From IMG/VR virus record IMGVR_UViG_3300020401_000033, positions 1-39,991 of that record: 39,991 nt of DNA, one strand, 5' to 3'. Origin of the DNA: a virus. The notes beneath the pieces were generated by a model. That model was not told the DNA's origin. It saw only the letters and a program-made list of their open reading frames with translations, and did not search any database. Of this stretch, positions 1 to 8,029 are shown in pieces (positions within the stretch are counted from its first letter, which is position 1; every line of letters begins with the position of its first letter). The translations under genes were made by a program, and so were the position numbers.

Positions 1-1092
1 TCTGCTTATGATGGAAAGCTTGACCAAATAAGAATATTTACTTCCGTGCTTTCAAGCTCTCAAGTAACGGAGCTATACAATGAAAAGCCTTGTGCATCTA
101 CAAGTAATTTTATGCCAGTTACCTATACAGGCAATGGCACAGCAGGGCGCTTTATTAGTAACGTAGGAATGGACTTGGAAACAAACGGAGGTTTAGTTTG
201 GATAAAATCAAGAAATGATACTGATAATCATATTTGGCAAGATAGCGTAAGGGGAATAACAAATTTCATAATGTCAAGCAGTCAAGCGGCACAAGCTTCA
301 AGTGATATGGTTGTTTCTCTTGAGGCAAATGGGTTTATTTTTGGTGCAGACACACCTACAGGTGTTAATACTAATAATATAAACTTTGTAGCTTGGGTTT
401 GGAAAGGTGGTGGTGACTCAGTAACAAATAATGTCGGAAGTTTAAGCAGTACAGTGTCGGCTAATGACTCTGCAGGCTTCAGCATAGTACAATATACAGG
501 AACTGCGAGCTATACAGATACTGTAGGGCATGGACTTAGTCAAGCGCCTACACTTATTATTCAAAAAGCACTAAGCGGCATAACTGATTGGTATGTGTTA
601 TATAACCTAGATGGTACAGGGGCGTGGGATTGGGCAAAATTAAACCAGACCGATGCGTTTGCGGTAGATTCTCCTCAAAGATTTGCAACAACTTCTACCA
701 CATTTATCAATTGGGGATGGGCTGGATATACCATGATTAATTATCTTTTCTACCCAGTGACAGGGTATAGTTCCTTCGGCACCTATACAGGCAATGGAAG
801 CACAACGGGGCCGACTGTAACGGTTGGGTTTAGAGCTTCTTTTGTAATGATTAAAAGAACGGATTCTACAGGTTCGTGGTATTTATTTGATTCCGCAAGA
901 GCAGAAAGCGAAACTTTTTTACCAATAATGAATTACGCAAATTTAACTAACGTAGAATATAACACCACAGGGACGGCTTATAATGGAATGGGCCTTACTA
1001 TTACTGACACAACGTTTGAAGTAGACTTTAGTAGCGCCTGGACAGACTTAAACGCTTCAGGTGGAACTTATCTATATATGGCATTTAAATAA
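1..1092 (+). CDS. Tail fibre / receptor-binding protein, C-terminal part (start outside window)
   Basis: The frame is open from base 1, so the true start lies to the left; the GTG at 46 is only an internal codon. The first ~30 residues (DGKLDQIRIF, then VTELYNE) look like the closing strand of a LamG/concanavalin-type carbohydrate-binding domain. The rest carries YTGNG-type repeats and a KSRNDTDNHIWQDSVRG segment, which I associate with the DUF7483 domain of marine phage tail fibres; a second YTGNG unit begins near 780. It probably acts outside the virion in host recognition. The stop at 1090-1092 is followed at once by the lysis genes, so it ends a structural gene group. Tail-fibre identity is fairly sure, the domain name less so. 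Confidence 0.75.
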   Translation, partial: SAYDGKLDQIRIFTSVLSSSQVTELYNEKPCASTSNFMPVTYTGNGTAGRFISNVGMDLETNGGLVWIKSRNDTDNHIWQDSVRGITNFIMSSSQAAQASSDMVVSLEANGFIFGADTPTGVNTNNINFVAWVWKGGGDSVTNNVGSLSSTVSANDSAGFSIVQYTGTASYTDTVGHGLSQAPTLIIQKALSGITDWYVLYNLDGTGAWDWAKLNQTDAFAVDSPQRFATTSTTFINWGWAGYTMINYLFYPVTGYSSFGTYTGNGSTTGPTVTVGFRASFVMIKRTDSTGSWYLFDSARAESETFLPIMNYANLTNVEYNTTGTAYNGMGLTITDTTFEVDFSSAWTDLNASGGTYLYMAFK

Positions 1093-1167
1093 TATGGAAT
1101 ACACACAAAATAACTCGACTTTAATGGATATTGAAATAACATATACTATTGTCAAAACTAAAAAGAA

Positions 1168-1323
1168 ATGAGCTTTGCAGATATGAAATTATACTCTTTA
1201 AACGCAGTTGCATTAGCTATTTCTATGGCTGACATTGATGTTCTTTTAAAAATTATTTTACTTTCAGTATCTATTGGATATACTATTCATAAATGGATAT
1301 TGATGCATGGAAAGAATAAGTAA
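1168..1323 (+). CDS. Small membrane protein, possible holin or lysis accessory
   Basis: This is a 51-aa ORF. Residues ~25-47 (VLLKIILLSVSIGYTIHKWIL) form one convincing transmembrane helix, preceded by a weaker hydrophobic stretch and followed by a short basic tail (HGKNK). It overlaps the start of the M15 peptidase gene (1307) by 17 bases in another frame, which suggests co-translation. Its place directly before the endolysin and a second holin-like gene makes a lysis role plausible (holin, antiholin or spanin-like), but nothing in the sequence decides which. The ATG at 1168 was chosen because it gives the complete protein; a second in-frame Met follows five codons later. Confidence 0.6.
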   Translation: MSFADMKLYSLNAVALAISMADIDVLLKIILLSVSIGYTIHKWILMHGKNK

Positions 1324-1771
1324 ACATATATCTTACCACGAAGGCATTAGGTCAAACACCGCTTTAAGACTTAATATTAATAATACACCCACTGATTATC
1401 ACCTTTCTAATATGGAAAATTTGGCGTACCATTTGTTTGAGCCTTTAAGAGAATGGGTGGGAGGGCCTATAAAAATTACATCGTTTTATAGAAACGAAAA
1501 ATTAAATAAGGCTATTGGCGGAAGTTCACGAAGCCAGCATTGCGAAGGCAGAGCTATTGATATCGATGACACTTTTGGCTATAAAACAAACGCTGAAATG
1601 TTTGATTATATTAAAAAAAATCTAAGCTTTGATAAAATGATATGGGAGTTTGGAGATGATGATAACCCTGCCTGGGTTCATGTTAGCTATGACAGCCCTG
1701 ATTCAAATAGGCAAAGAACATATAAAGCTATCTCTCAAAACGGTAGAACAATATACACTAAATATGAGTAG
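1307..1771 (+). CDS. Peptidase M15-family endolysin
   Basis: 154 aa, a zinc peptidase of the M15 (D-Ala-D-Ala carboxypeptidase/endopeptidase) type expected to cut peptidoglycan cross-links at lysis. The family pattern is visible: SFYRN near residue 60, SSRSQHCEGRAIDID at 73-87 giving the zinc ligands His78 and Asp85, and WVHVSYD at 123-129 giving the last zinc ligand His125. The length fits a single-domain phage enzyme, and there is no signal peptide, so it would need a holin. The start codon lies inside the upstream small membrane gene and the stop overlaps the next start (1764), as in a compact lysis cassette. Confidence in the family is high; the exact bond cleaved is not known. Confidence 0.88.
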   Translation: MERISKHISYHEGIRSNTALRLNINNTPTDYHLSNMENLAYHLFEPLREWVGGPIKITSFYRNEKLNKAIGGSSRSQHCEGRAIDIDDTFGYKTNAEMFDYIKKNLSFDKMIWEFGDDDNPAWVHVSYDSPDSNRQRTYKAISQNGRTIYTKYE

Positions 1772-2243
1772 ACCTAAGAAAAAATTTGGACAAACAACAG
1801 TCGGTAAATTATTAAAAGGAGCAGTTGGGTTAATTAACCCGACTTTAGGAAATCTTATACAAGGAGAAATGTCCGTAGAACAAGTTATTGCTTCTATAAA
1901 AAATGCTGAAGCGCCTTTAGAGGATAAGATACGAGCTCAAGAAATGATACTTGAAGCTTATGAAGCCGAGGTAGCAGACAGAGCTAGTGCTAGACAGAGA
2001 GAAATGGCGGCAGTCGCTTCTGGCTCAAATGATATACTATTTAAAACCGTAGGCTGGGGAATCACATTAAGTTTTGTAGCTGTGATTGCTGGAGCAATAG
2101 GAGTTTGGAAAATACCTGAAGAATCTCAAAGATTATTTGACATGGGTTTTGGAGCGGTAGTGGCAGCGTTTACCCAAGTTATAGGATATTATTTTGGAAG
2201 CTCTATGGGGAGTAAGCAAAAAACAGATTTAATGAAAAAATAA
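1764..2243 (+). CDS. Holin-like protein with C-terminal membrane segments
   Basis: 159 aa. An upstream in-frame start at 1650 is possible, but ATG 1764 overlaps the endolysin stop by 8 bases and begins MSRPKKKF, a natural start. The N-terminal half is helical and charged, with EVADRASARQREM near residues 74-86. The C-terminal part has two hydrophobic segments (about residues 100-120 and 128-148) and a basic tail. This layout resembles '3TM holin' proteins of gene-transfer agents and phages. It is probably the pore former that lets the M15 enzyme reach the wall. A tail-associated membrane role cannot be excluded. The stop shares a base with the next start (TAATG). Confidence 0.6.
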   Translation: MSRPKKKFGQTTVGKLLKGAVGLINPTLGNLIQGEMSVEQVIASIKNAEAPLEDKIRAQEMILEAYEAEVADRASARQREMAAVASGSNDILFKTVGWGITLSFVAVIAGAIGVWKIPEESQRLFDMGFGAVVAAFTQVIGYYFGSSMGSKQKTDLMKK

Positions 2244-2467
2244 TGGATATTAGAAAAATATCAGTAGGGCCTGATTACAAGTCAGGAGCAATGCATTATA
2301 TTGTAGGACAAGAAATATTAGGCGGAAGTCATAAGATACATTTAATAAAATATGACTCTGAAAAGAAATCCATACTTATATGGATAGAAAAAGAACAAGA
2401 GATATTTCTATGGAAAGAGTTTAATTTTACAATGCCTATTTCAATTGAATATAATATTAATTTTTAA
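2243..2467 (+). CDS. Hypothetical protein, 74 aa
   Basis: I do not recognise this small protein. It is rich in beta-strand-type alternation (HKIHLIKYDSEKKSILIWIE) with no membrane segment and no cysteines. The start overlaps the holin-like gene by one base (TAATG), and the next gene begins three bases after its stop, so it is certainly read in the same transcript. The position between lysis and packaging genes gives no clear function. Confidence 0.6.
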   Translation: MDIRKISVGPDYKSGAMHYIVGQEILGGSHKIHLIKYDSEKKSILIWIEKEQEIFLWKEFNFTMPISIEYNINF

Positions 2468-2469
2468 GA

Positions 2470-3033
2470 GTGAAATCTCCGTTTTGTTTTATAGTAAAAC
2501 CAACTAAAGGGAAAAGATACAACAACTCTAAAGAAATATCTGGAGTTGATTTTTTAACTAGCACATCAGAAGAAAACCATATGGCCTCAAATAGAGAGGC
2601 TATTGTTGTTTCTACACCTATAGATTATAACGGAGATATATCTCCAGGAGATATTCTTTTAGTACACCACAATGTGTTTAAGTTTTACAACGACATGAAG
2701 GGTAGACAAAAAAGCGGAAAGAGTTATTTTAAAGATGACCTTTTTTTTATTGACGACACTCAATACTTTATGTATAAAAAAGATAATCAGTGGCATTGTC
2801 ATGACAGGTATTGTTTTGTAAAGCCTATTCCTGCAAGCGAGTCATATATATTTAAGCCTTTTGCAGAAGAACCCTTAATGGGAAAAATTAGGTATATTAA
2901 CACCAGATTAAAATCTTACGGGCTTAACCAGGGAGATTTGGTTACATTTCAGCCCGATACAGAGTATGAGTTTGAAGTAGATGGTGAAAAACTTTATAGA
3001 ATGTTTGACCATCATATTACAATGAAAATATAA
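2470..3033 (+). CDS. Tandem GroES-like (co-chaperonin fold) protein
   Basis: 187 aa starting at GTG 2470; the first ATG (2581) would remove the opening strand of the first domain, so GTG is preferred. The protein appears to be two GroES-like barrels in a row. Half one runs from CFIVKP (~residue 5) through SPGDILLVHHNVF to FFIDDTQYFMYKK. Half two runs from CFVKPI (~115) through GKIRYIN, NQGDLVTFQPDTEYEF and VDGEKLYRMFDHHI at the C-terminus. Each matches the order of cpn10: entry strand, loop, GxV strand, GD-V-F, D-GE-y-hh. Phage co-chaperonins such as T4 gp31 help the host GroEL fold the capsid protein, and the terminase/capsid neighbourhood fits that, but the function here is inferred. The loop sequences do not resemble the usual GroES mobile loop. 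Confidence 0.55.
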   Translation: MKSPFCFIVKPTKGKRYNNSKEISGVDFLTSTSEENHMASNREAIVVSTPIDYNGDISPGDILLVHHNVFKFYNDMKGRQKSGKSYFKDDLFFIDDTQYFMYKKDNQWHCHDRYCFVKPIPASESYIFKPFAEEPLMGKIRYINTRLKSYGLNQGDLVTFQPDTEYEFEVDGEKLYRMFDHHITMKI

Positions 3034-3317
3034 TGCTAGAATCTGAAGATTTAAAAAAGAAAATCATACACGCTGGCAGGCGCGCAGTTGAACAACTCAT
3101 TAAGGTTGCAAAGGAAGATATTATTAAGCCAGACCCTGAAGATGAACTTGCGGCAGATAGGCTAAAGAATGCAGCAGCTACAAAAAAACTAGCTATATTT
3201 GATGCATTTGATATATTAAATAGAATTGATGGAGAAGAGGAAACATTGAAGCTTTCAAAACAAGGAGGCTCGAAGGTAGAAACAAAACAAGGTTTTGCAG
3301 AAAGAAAATCTAAATAA
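3033..3317 (+). CDS. Candidate small terminase subunit
   Basis: 94 aa, highly charged and helical (LKKKIIHAGRRAVEQLIKVAKEDI, then a KLAIFDAFDILNRI helix), with a basic disordered tail. It lies directly before the large terminase: the stop is immediately followed by the terL ATG, and its own start overlaps the previous stop. Small terminase subunits are often helical DNA-binding oligomers encoded just there, so this is the best candidate by position and size. I see no clear helix-turn-helix signature, so an unrelated packaging accessory is possible. Confidence 0.45.
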   Translation: MLESEDLKKKIIHAGRRAVEQLIKVAKEDIIKPDPEDELAADRLKNAAATKKLAIFDAFDILNRIDGEEETLKLSKQGGSKVETKQGFAERKSK

Positions 3318-5540
3318 ATGTATAAGGTATTAGATAAATATATTCCAAATGCAGTAAGGCTTAATAAGAACAGAGCTAAAAGCTGGGAGTATGGTTATAA
3401 TGAAAAATATGATTTTATAGTTATATCTAAAACAGGGCAAGTTGGGGATGTTATAGAAATATCAGGACTTCGTGTTGGACTGCCTAAACAACCAGCCAAA
3501 GTTAGTTCGCGTTCTAAAACTAAATCGGAGCAATATTGGGAGCGAAAAGAATACCCTAAAGAACTTTCTAAAATATATTCTATTTTTCAATGGAACGATA
3601 TGCCATCTGCTTTTAAAAGTAAATGGGTAGAATATATAGAGCTAGAATTTGATAAAAGGGAAGAAGGGCACTGGTTTATGAACAATGGCATCCCTACTTA
3701 TATAACTGGCTCTCATTATATGTATCTACAGTGGTCGACTATAGATGTTGGGTTTCCAGATTTTAGAGAAGCTAATAGATTGTTTTTTATATTTTGGGAA
3801 GCGTGTAGAGCAGACAAAAGAAGCTTTGGAATGATATATTTAAAAATAAGACGCTCTGGGTTTTCTTTTATGGGCTCTTCAGAATGTGTAAACATAGGCA
3901 CTCTTGCTAAAGACTCTAGAGTAGGAATACTTTCTAAGACAGGGTCGGACTCTAAAAAAATGTTTACAGATAAAGTAGTGCCTATCTCGAGCAGGCTGCC
4001 ATTCTTTTTTAAGCCCATTCAAGATGGTATGGACAAGCCTAAAACAGAATTAGCTTTTAGAATACCCGCATCCAAAATTACTAAAAAAAATATGTACGAA
4101 ACCGTTGATGAAGAGTTGTCAGGTCTTGATACTACCATTGATTGGAAGAATACAGATGATAACTCTTATGATGGAGAAAAACTATTGCTTTTAGTTCATG
4201 ACGAAAGCGGAAAATGGATTAAGCCTAATAATATATTAAACAATTGGAGAGTCACCAAAACCTGTTTAAGATTGGGTAGTAGAATAATTGGAAAATGTTT
4301 AATGGGTTCAACTTCTAATTCTTTAGATAAAGGAGGAAAAAATTTCAAACGATTATATGAGGATTCAGATATATCAAAAAGAAACGCTAACGGACAAACT
4401 AAGAGCGGACTATATTCTTTGTTTATTCCTATGGAATATAATATGGAAGGGTTTATTGATATACATGGGCATCCTGTTTTAAGAAGAAGCGAAGATAAGG
4501 TTAAAGGAGTAGATGGAGAGTGGATAGATAATGGAGCTATTGACTATTGGGAGGCAGAGGTGGAATCTTTAAAATCTGACCCAGACGCACTTAATGAATA
4601 TTATAGGCAGTTTCCTAGAACAGAGTCTCATGCTTTTAGAGACGAGAGTAAAGCCTCAATTTTTAATCTTACTAAAATATACCAGCAGATTGATTATAAT
4701 GATTCTTTAATAAAAGAACATCACTTGACAAGAGGAAATATGTCCTGGCAAAATGGTATTAAAGACAGTAAGGTAGTTTTTAAGCCTGATAGTCGTGGCA
4801 GATTTTTAATAAGTTGGGTTCCAAATAAAGGTGTTCAAAACAAAGTGATAGAAAGAAATGGTTATAAGTATCCAGGGAACGAACATATAGGAGCGTTTGG
4901 CTGCGACAGTTATGATATTTCTGGCACTGTAGGAGGTGGCGGTTCAAATGGAGCGCTCCATGGCCTAACAAAGTTTAGTATGGAAGAAGCGCCATCTAAT
5001 GAGTTTTTTTTGGAATACATAGCTAGACCTCAAACTGCTGAAATATTTTTTGAAGAAGTTCTTATGGCTTGCGTGTTATATGGCATGCCTATTCTTATTG
5101 AAAATAATAAACCTAGATTGCTATATCATTTTAAAAATAGAGGTTACAGAGCTTTTTGCATGAATAGGCCAGATAAACATTATTCTAAATTATCAAAATC
5201 TGAAAAAGAGCTAGGTGGTATACCTAATAGCTCTGAAGATGTAAAGCAATCTCATGCAGCAGCAATAGAGTCATACATAGAAAAATATGTAGGAATAGAT
5301 TTTGAAGGTAGTTTGAGAGAAAAAGATGAGATGGGTTCTATGATGTTTACTAGAACTTTAGAGGATTGGGCTAAGTTTGATGTTAACAATAGAACAAAGT
5401 TTGATGCTACTATAAGTTCGGGCCTAGCTATTATGGCAAATCAAAAACATATGTATCTACCCCAGAAAAAACAATCAAAAATAAACCTTAACTTTGCAAG
5501 GTATACAAATAAAGGAACAATAAGTGAATTAATTACATAG
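3318..5540 (+). CDS. terL: Terminase large subunit (packaging ATPase-nuclease)
   Basis: 740 aa. It pumps DNA into the prohead and cuts concatemers. The N-terminal ATPase shows a degenerate Walker A of the crAss-like type, LKIRRSGFSF (RRSGFS near residues 178-183, without the usual GK[ST]). Walker B is LLLLVHDESG with Asp295-Glu296. The C-terminal RNase H-like nuclease begins near FGCDSYDISG (acidic Asp ~530), continues to PILIENNKPRLLYHF (Glu ~595) and ends with a SHAAAIESYI block typical of these terminases. The length is at the upper end for the family. It directly abuts the small-terminase candidate and the portal gene, the classic packaging order. Identification is secure; the packaging mode (cos, pac or other) cannot be read from the sequence. 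Confidence 0.92.
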   Translation: MYKVLDKYIPNAVRLNKNRAKSWEYGYNEKYDFIVISKTGQVGDVIEISGLRVGLPKQPAKVSSRSKTKSEQYWERKEYPKELSKIYSIFQWNDMPSAFKSKWVEYIELEFDKREEGHWFMNNGIPTYITGSHYMYLQWSTIDVGFPDFREANRLFFIFWEACRADKRSFGMIYLKIRRSGFSFMGSSECVNIGTLAKDSRVGILSKTGSDSKKMFTDKVVPISSRLPFFFKPIQDGMDKPKTELAFRIPASKITKKNMYETVDEELSGLDTTIDWKNTDDNSYDGEKLLLLVHDESGKWIKPNNILNNWRVTKTCLRLGSRIIGKCLMGSTSNSLDKGGKNFKRLYEDSDISKRNANGQTKSGLYSLFIPMEYNMEGFIDIHGHPVLRRSEDKVKGVDGEWIDNGAIDYWEAEVESLKSDPDALNEYYRQFPRTESHAFRDESKASIFNLTKIYQQIDYNDSLIKEHHLTRGNMSWQNGIKDSKVVFKPDSRGRFLISWVPNKGVQNKVIERNGYKYPGNEHIGAFGCDSYDISGTVGGGGSNGALHGLTKFSMEEAPSNEFFLEYIARPQTAEIFFEEVLMACVLYGMPILIENNKPRLLYHFKNRGYRAFCMNRPDKHYSKLSKSEKELGGIPNSSEDVKQSHAAAIESYIEKYVGIDFEGSLREKDEMGSMMFTRTLEDWAKFDVNNRTKFDATISSGLAIMANQKHMYLPQKKQSKINLNFARYTNKGTISELIT

Positions 5541-7976
5541 ATGAAAGATGTTACTATAAACATATCATCTACATATTTTCCTAGCCAGTTTGTTTCTGAT
5601 GCAGAAAAGGCAACAGACGAGTTTGGTCTTCAAATAGGTCAAGCAATACAATACGAATGGTTTAAGAAAGATGGAAATCAATGTAGATATTATAATCAAT
5701 GGCGAGATTTTCACAGACTTCGTCTTTACGCCAGAGGAGAGCAATCGATAGCAAAATATAAAAATGAATTAGCAGTAGATGGAGACTTATCTTATCTAAA
5801 CTTAGATTGGACTCCAGTGCCAATTTTACCTAAATTTGTAGATATAGTTGTCAACGGAATGCAAGACCGAGAGTTCAAGGTTAAAGCATATGCTCAAGAC
5901 GCACTTTCACAAGCAAAACGCAGCAAGTATCAAGACATGATAGAAGGTCAAATGGCTGCTAAAGATATTTTATCAGACATTCAAGAACAAACGGGAGTAA
6001 ATCCTTTTGTTATGAATCCTGACGATTTACCCTCTACAGAAGAAGAGCTTAGTCTATATATGAATTTAAACTATAAGCCAGCTATAGAAATTGCGGAAGA
6101 GGAGGCTATAGATACAATGTTTTCTGAAAACCATTATGACGATATAAGAAAGCAATTGGATTATGACTCTACAGTCTTGGGAATGTCAGTTGCTAAACAT
6201 GAATTTTTACCTGGAGCTGGAGTACAAGTCTCATATGTAGACCCAGCTAATGTGGTGTACAGCTATACCGAAGACCCACATTTTAAAGATTGCTTTTATT
6301 GGGGTGAAATCAAAACACTACCGATTGCGGAACTTCTTAAAATAGACCCTAAATTAACTCGTGAGGATTTAGATGAAATATCGAAATATTCACAAAGTTG
6401 GTATGATTATTACAATGTTGCGCAGTTTTACGAAAATGATGTTTTTTACAGAGACACATGCACCTTGATGTATTTTAATTATAAAACCACTCAAAAAATG
6501 GTTTATAAAAAAAGAATACTTGAGGGCGGGGGTTCTAAAATGATTGAAAAAGACGATACTTTCAATCCTCCAGAAGAAATGCTGGAAGAAGGAAAGTTTG
6601 AAAAGATAGAAAAAACTATAGATGTATGGTATGAGGGGATAATGGTAATGGGAACTAATATCCTTTTAAAATGGGAGCTTGCTAAAAATATGGTAAGGCC
6701 AAAATCTTCTTCACAACACGCTTTACCAAACTATATAGCTGTAGCTCCTAGAATGTATAAAGGAGTTATTGAATCCTTAGTGAGAAGAATGATACCTTTT
6801 GCCGACCTTATACAAATAACTCATTTAAAACTACAACAAGTTATTGCAAGAACAGTACCTGATGGAGTCTACATAGATGCGGATGGCTTAAATGAAGTAG
6901 ACCTGGGAACGGGTGCAGCGTATGACCCTTCAGATGCTTTGCGTTTATATTTTCAAACAGGTAGTGTAGTTGGAAGAAGTTACACTCAAGAAGGAGATTT
7001 TAATCAAGGTAGAGTTCCCATAAAAGAGCTTACAAGTAATTCAGGGGCATCTAAAACACAAATGCTTATAACTAACTACAATCATTATTTGGATATGATA
7101 CGCTCTGTAACAGGTTTGAATGAAGCAAGAGATGGAACTACACCAGACCCAGATGCTTTGGTTGGCGTGCAAAAGCTTGCTGCGTTAAATTCTAATACTG
7201 CAACCAGGCATATACTAGATGGCAGTCTTTATATTTACAGAACTTTAGCAGAAGCGCTTACTTATAGAATAGCTGATATATTAGAATACGCAGACTTCAA
7301 AGAAGATTTCGTTAATAAAATAGGCAAATACAACGTAAGTATACTTAGTGAAATTTCAGACCTTTATATATATGATTTTGGTATTTTTATAGAGTTATCT
7401 CCTGACGAAGAACAAAAAGCCATGCTAGAACAAAACATTCAAATGGCTTTATCTAAAGGAGATATTAATTTAGAGGATGCAATAGACATCAGAGAGATTA
7501 AAAACATAAAACTAGCAAACCAACTTCTAAAGGTAAAAAGAATTGCTAAACAAGAGCGTGATGAAAAAATGGCTATGCAAAAACAAGCTATGACTGCTCA
7601 ACAGCAACTTAAGTCACAAGAGATGGCTGCACAATTGGCTATTGAAAAAATAAAACTTGAAGGCGAGTCTAAAATGAAAGTTAAACAAGCTGAAGTAGCT
7701 TTTGAAATTGAGAAAAATAAAAATGAAGCTCAGCTAAAAGCTCAGTTAATGGAACAGGAGTTTCAATACAATCTACAGCTTAGGAATGTAAGTGAAGAAG
7801 CTTTAGCTTTTAGAGAGGGTGCTAGAGAACAAGCCAAAAGCGACAGGATAAGTCAGCAAAACAGCGAACAATCACAATTAATATCTCAAAGAAAAAATAA
7901 TCTTCCACCCAAAAAATTTGAGTCTAATGAGGATAGTTTGGATGGATTTGATTTAGCAGAATTTGAGCCCAGATAA
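5541..7976 (+). CDS. Portal protein
   Basis: 811 aa, starting on the base after the terL stop. The block RLRLYARGEQSIAKYK followed by LNLDWTPVPILPKFVDIVVNGM (residues ~52-110) is the N-terminal signature I associate with crAss-like portals. The middle contains the wing/stem region. The C-terminus (about 650-770) is a long Lys/Glu/Gln-rich coiled coil that fits the barrel of large podovirus portals. It forms the dodecameric DNA gate at one capsid vertex, binding terminase during packaging and connector proteins later. Nothing appears truncated. Size and context make this assignment firm. Confidence 0.88.
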   Translation: MKDVTINISSTYFPSQFVSDAEKATDEFGLQIGQAIQYEWFKKDGNQCRYYNQWRDFHRLRLYARGEQSIAKYKNELAVDGDLSYLNLDWTPVPILPKFVDIVVNGMQDREFKVKAYAQDALSQAKRSKYQDMIEGQMAAKDILSDIQEQTGVNPFVMNPDDLPSTEEELSLYMNLNYKPAIEIAEEEAIDTMFSENHYDDIRKQLDYDSTVLGMSVAKHEFLPGAGVQVSYVDPANVVYSYTEDPHFKDCFYWGEIKTLPIAELLKIDPKLTREDLDEISKYSQSWYDYYNVAQFYENDVFYRDTCTLMYFNYKTTQKMVYKKRILEGGGSKMIEKDDTFNPPEEMLEEGKFEKIEKTIDVWYEGIMVMGTNILLKWELAKNMVRPKSSSQHALPNYIAVAPRMYKGVIESLVRRMIPFADLIQITHLKLQQVIARTVPDGVYIDADGLNEVDLGTGAAYDPSDALRLYFQTGSVVGRSYTQEGDFNQGRVPIKELTSNSGASKTQMLITNYNHYLDMIRSVTGLNEARDGTTPDPDALVGVQKLAALNSNTATRHILDGSLYIYRTLAEALTYRIADILEYADFKEDFVNKIGKYNVSILSEISDLYIYDFGIFIELSPDEEQKAMLEQNIQMALSKGDINLEDAIDIREIKNIKLANQLLKVKRIAKQERDEKMAMQKQAMTAQQQLKSQEMAAQLAIEKIKLEGESKMKVKQAEVAFEIEKNKNEAQLKAQLMEQEFQYNLQLRNVSEEALAFREGAREQAKSDRISQQNSEQSQLISQRKNNLPPKKFESNEDSLDGFDLAEFEPR

Positions 7977-8003
7977 TGCAAAAAAGTGCATTTATATTTT
8001 TAA

Positions 8004-8011
8004 TAACTTTG
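8004..8011 (+). promoter_or_regulatory. Bacteroidota-type -7 box (TAACTTTG) before the scaffold-like gene
   Basis: TAACTTTG fits the Bacteroidota sigma-A -7 consensus TAnnTTTG and lies 18 bases before ATG 8030 in a 53-base AT-rich gap. No TTG is seen at the -33 position, so it is a partial promoter match. Confidence 0.4.
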
Positions 8012-8029
8012 TAATCTAAATTATATCTA

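Noticed and set aside
1094-1171. 25-aa ORF between the tail-fibre stop and the small membrane gene
   Set aside because: It starts two bases after the previous stop and overlaps the next start, but is too short and featureless to separate from chance.
3849-3866. Loss of Walker A lysine in the terminase as a sign of inactivation
   Set aside because: RRxGFS-type sites are, to my knowledge, usual in crAss-like terminases, and Walker B and nuclease residues are intact.
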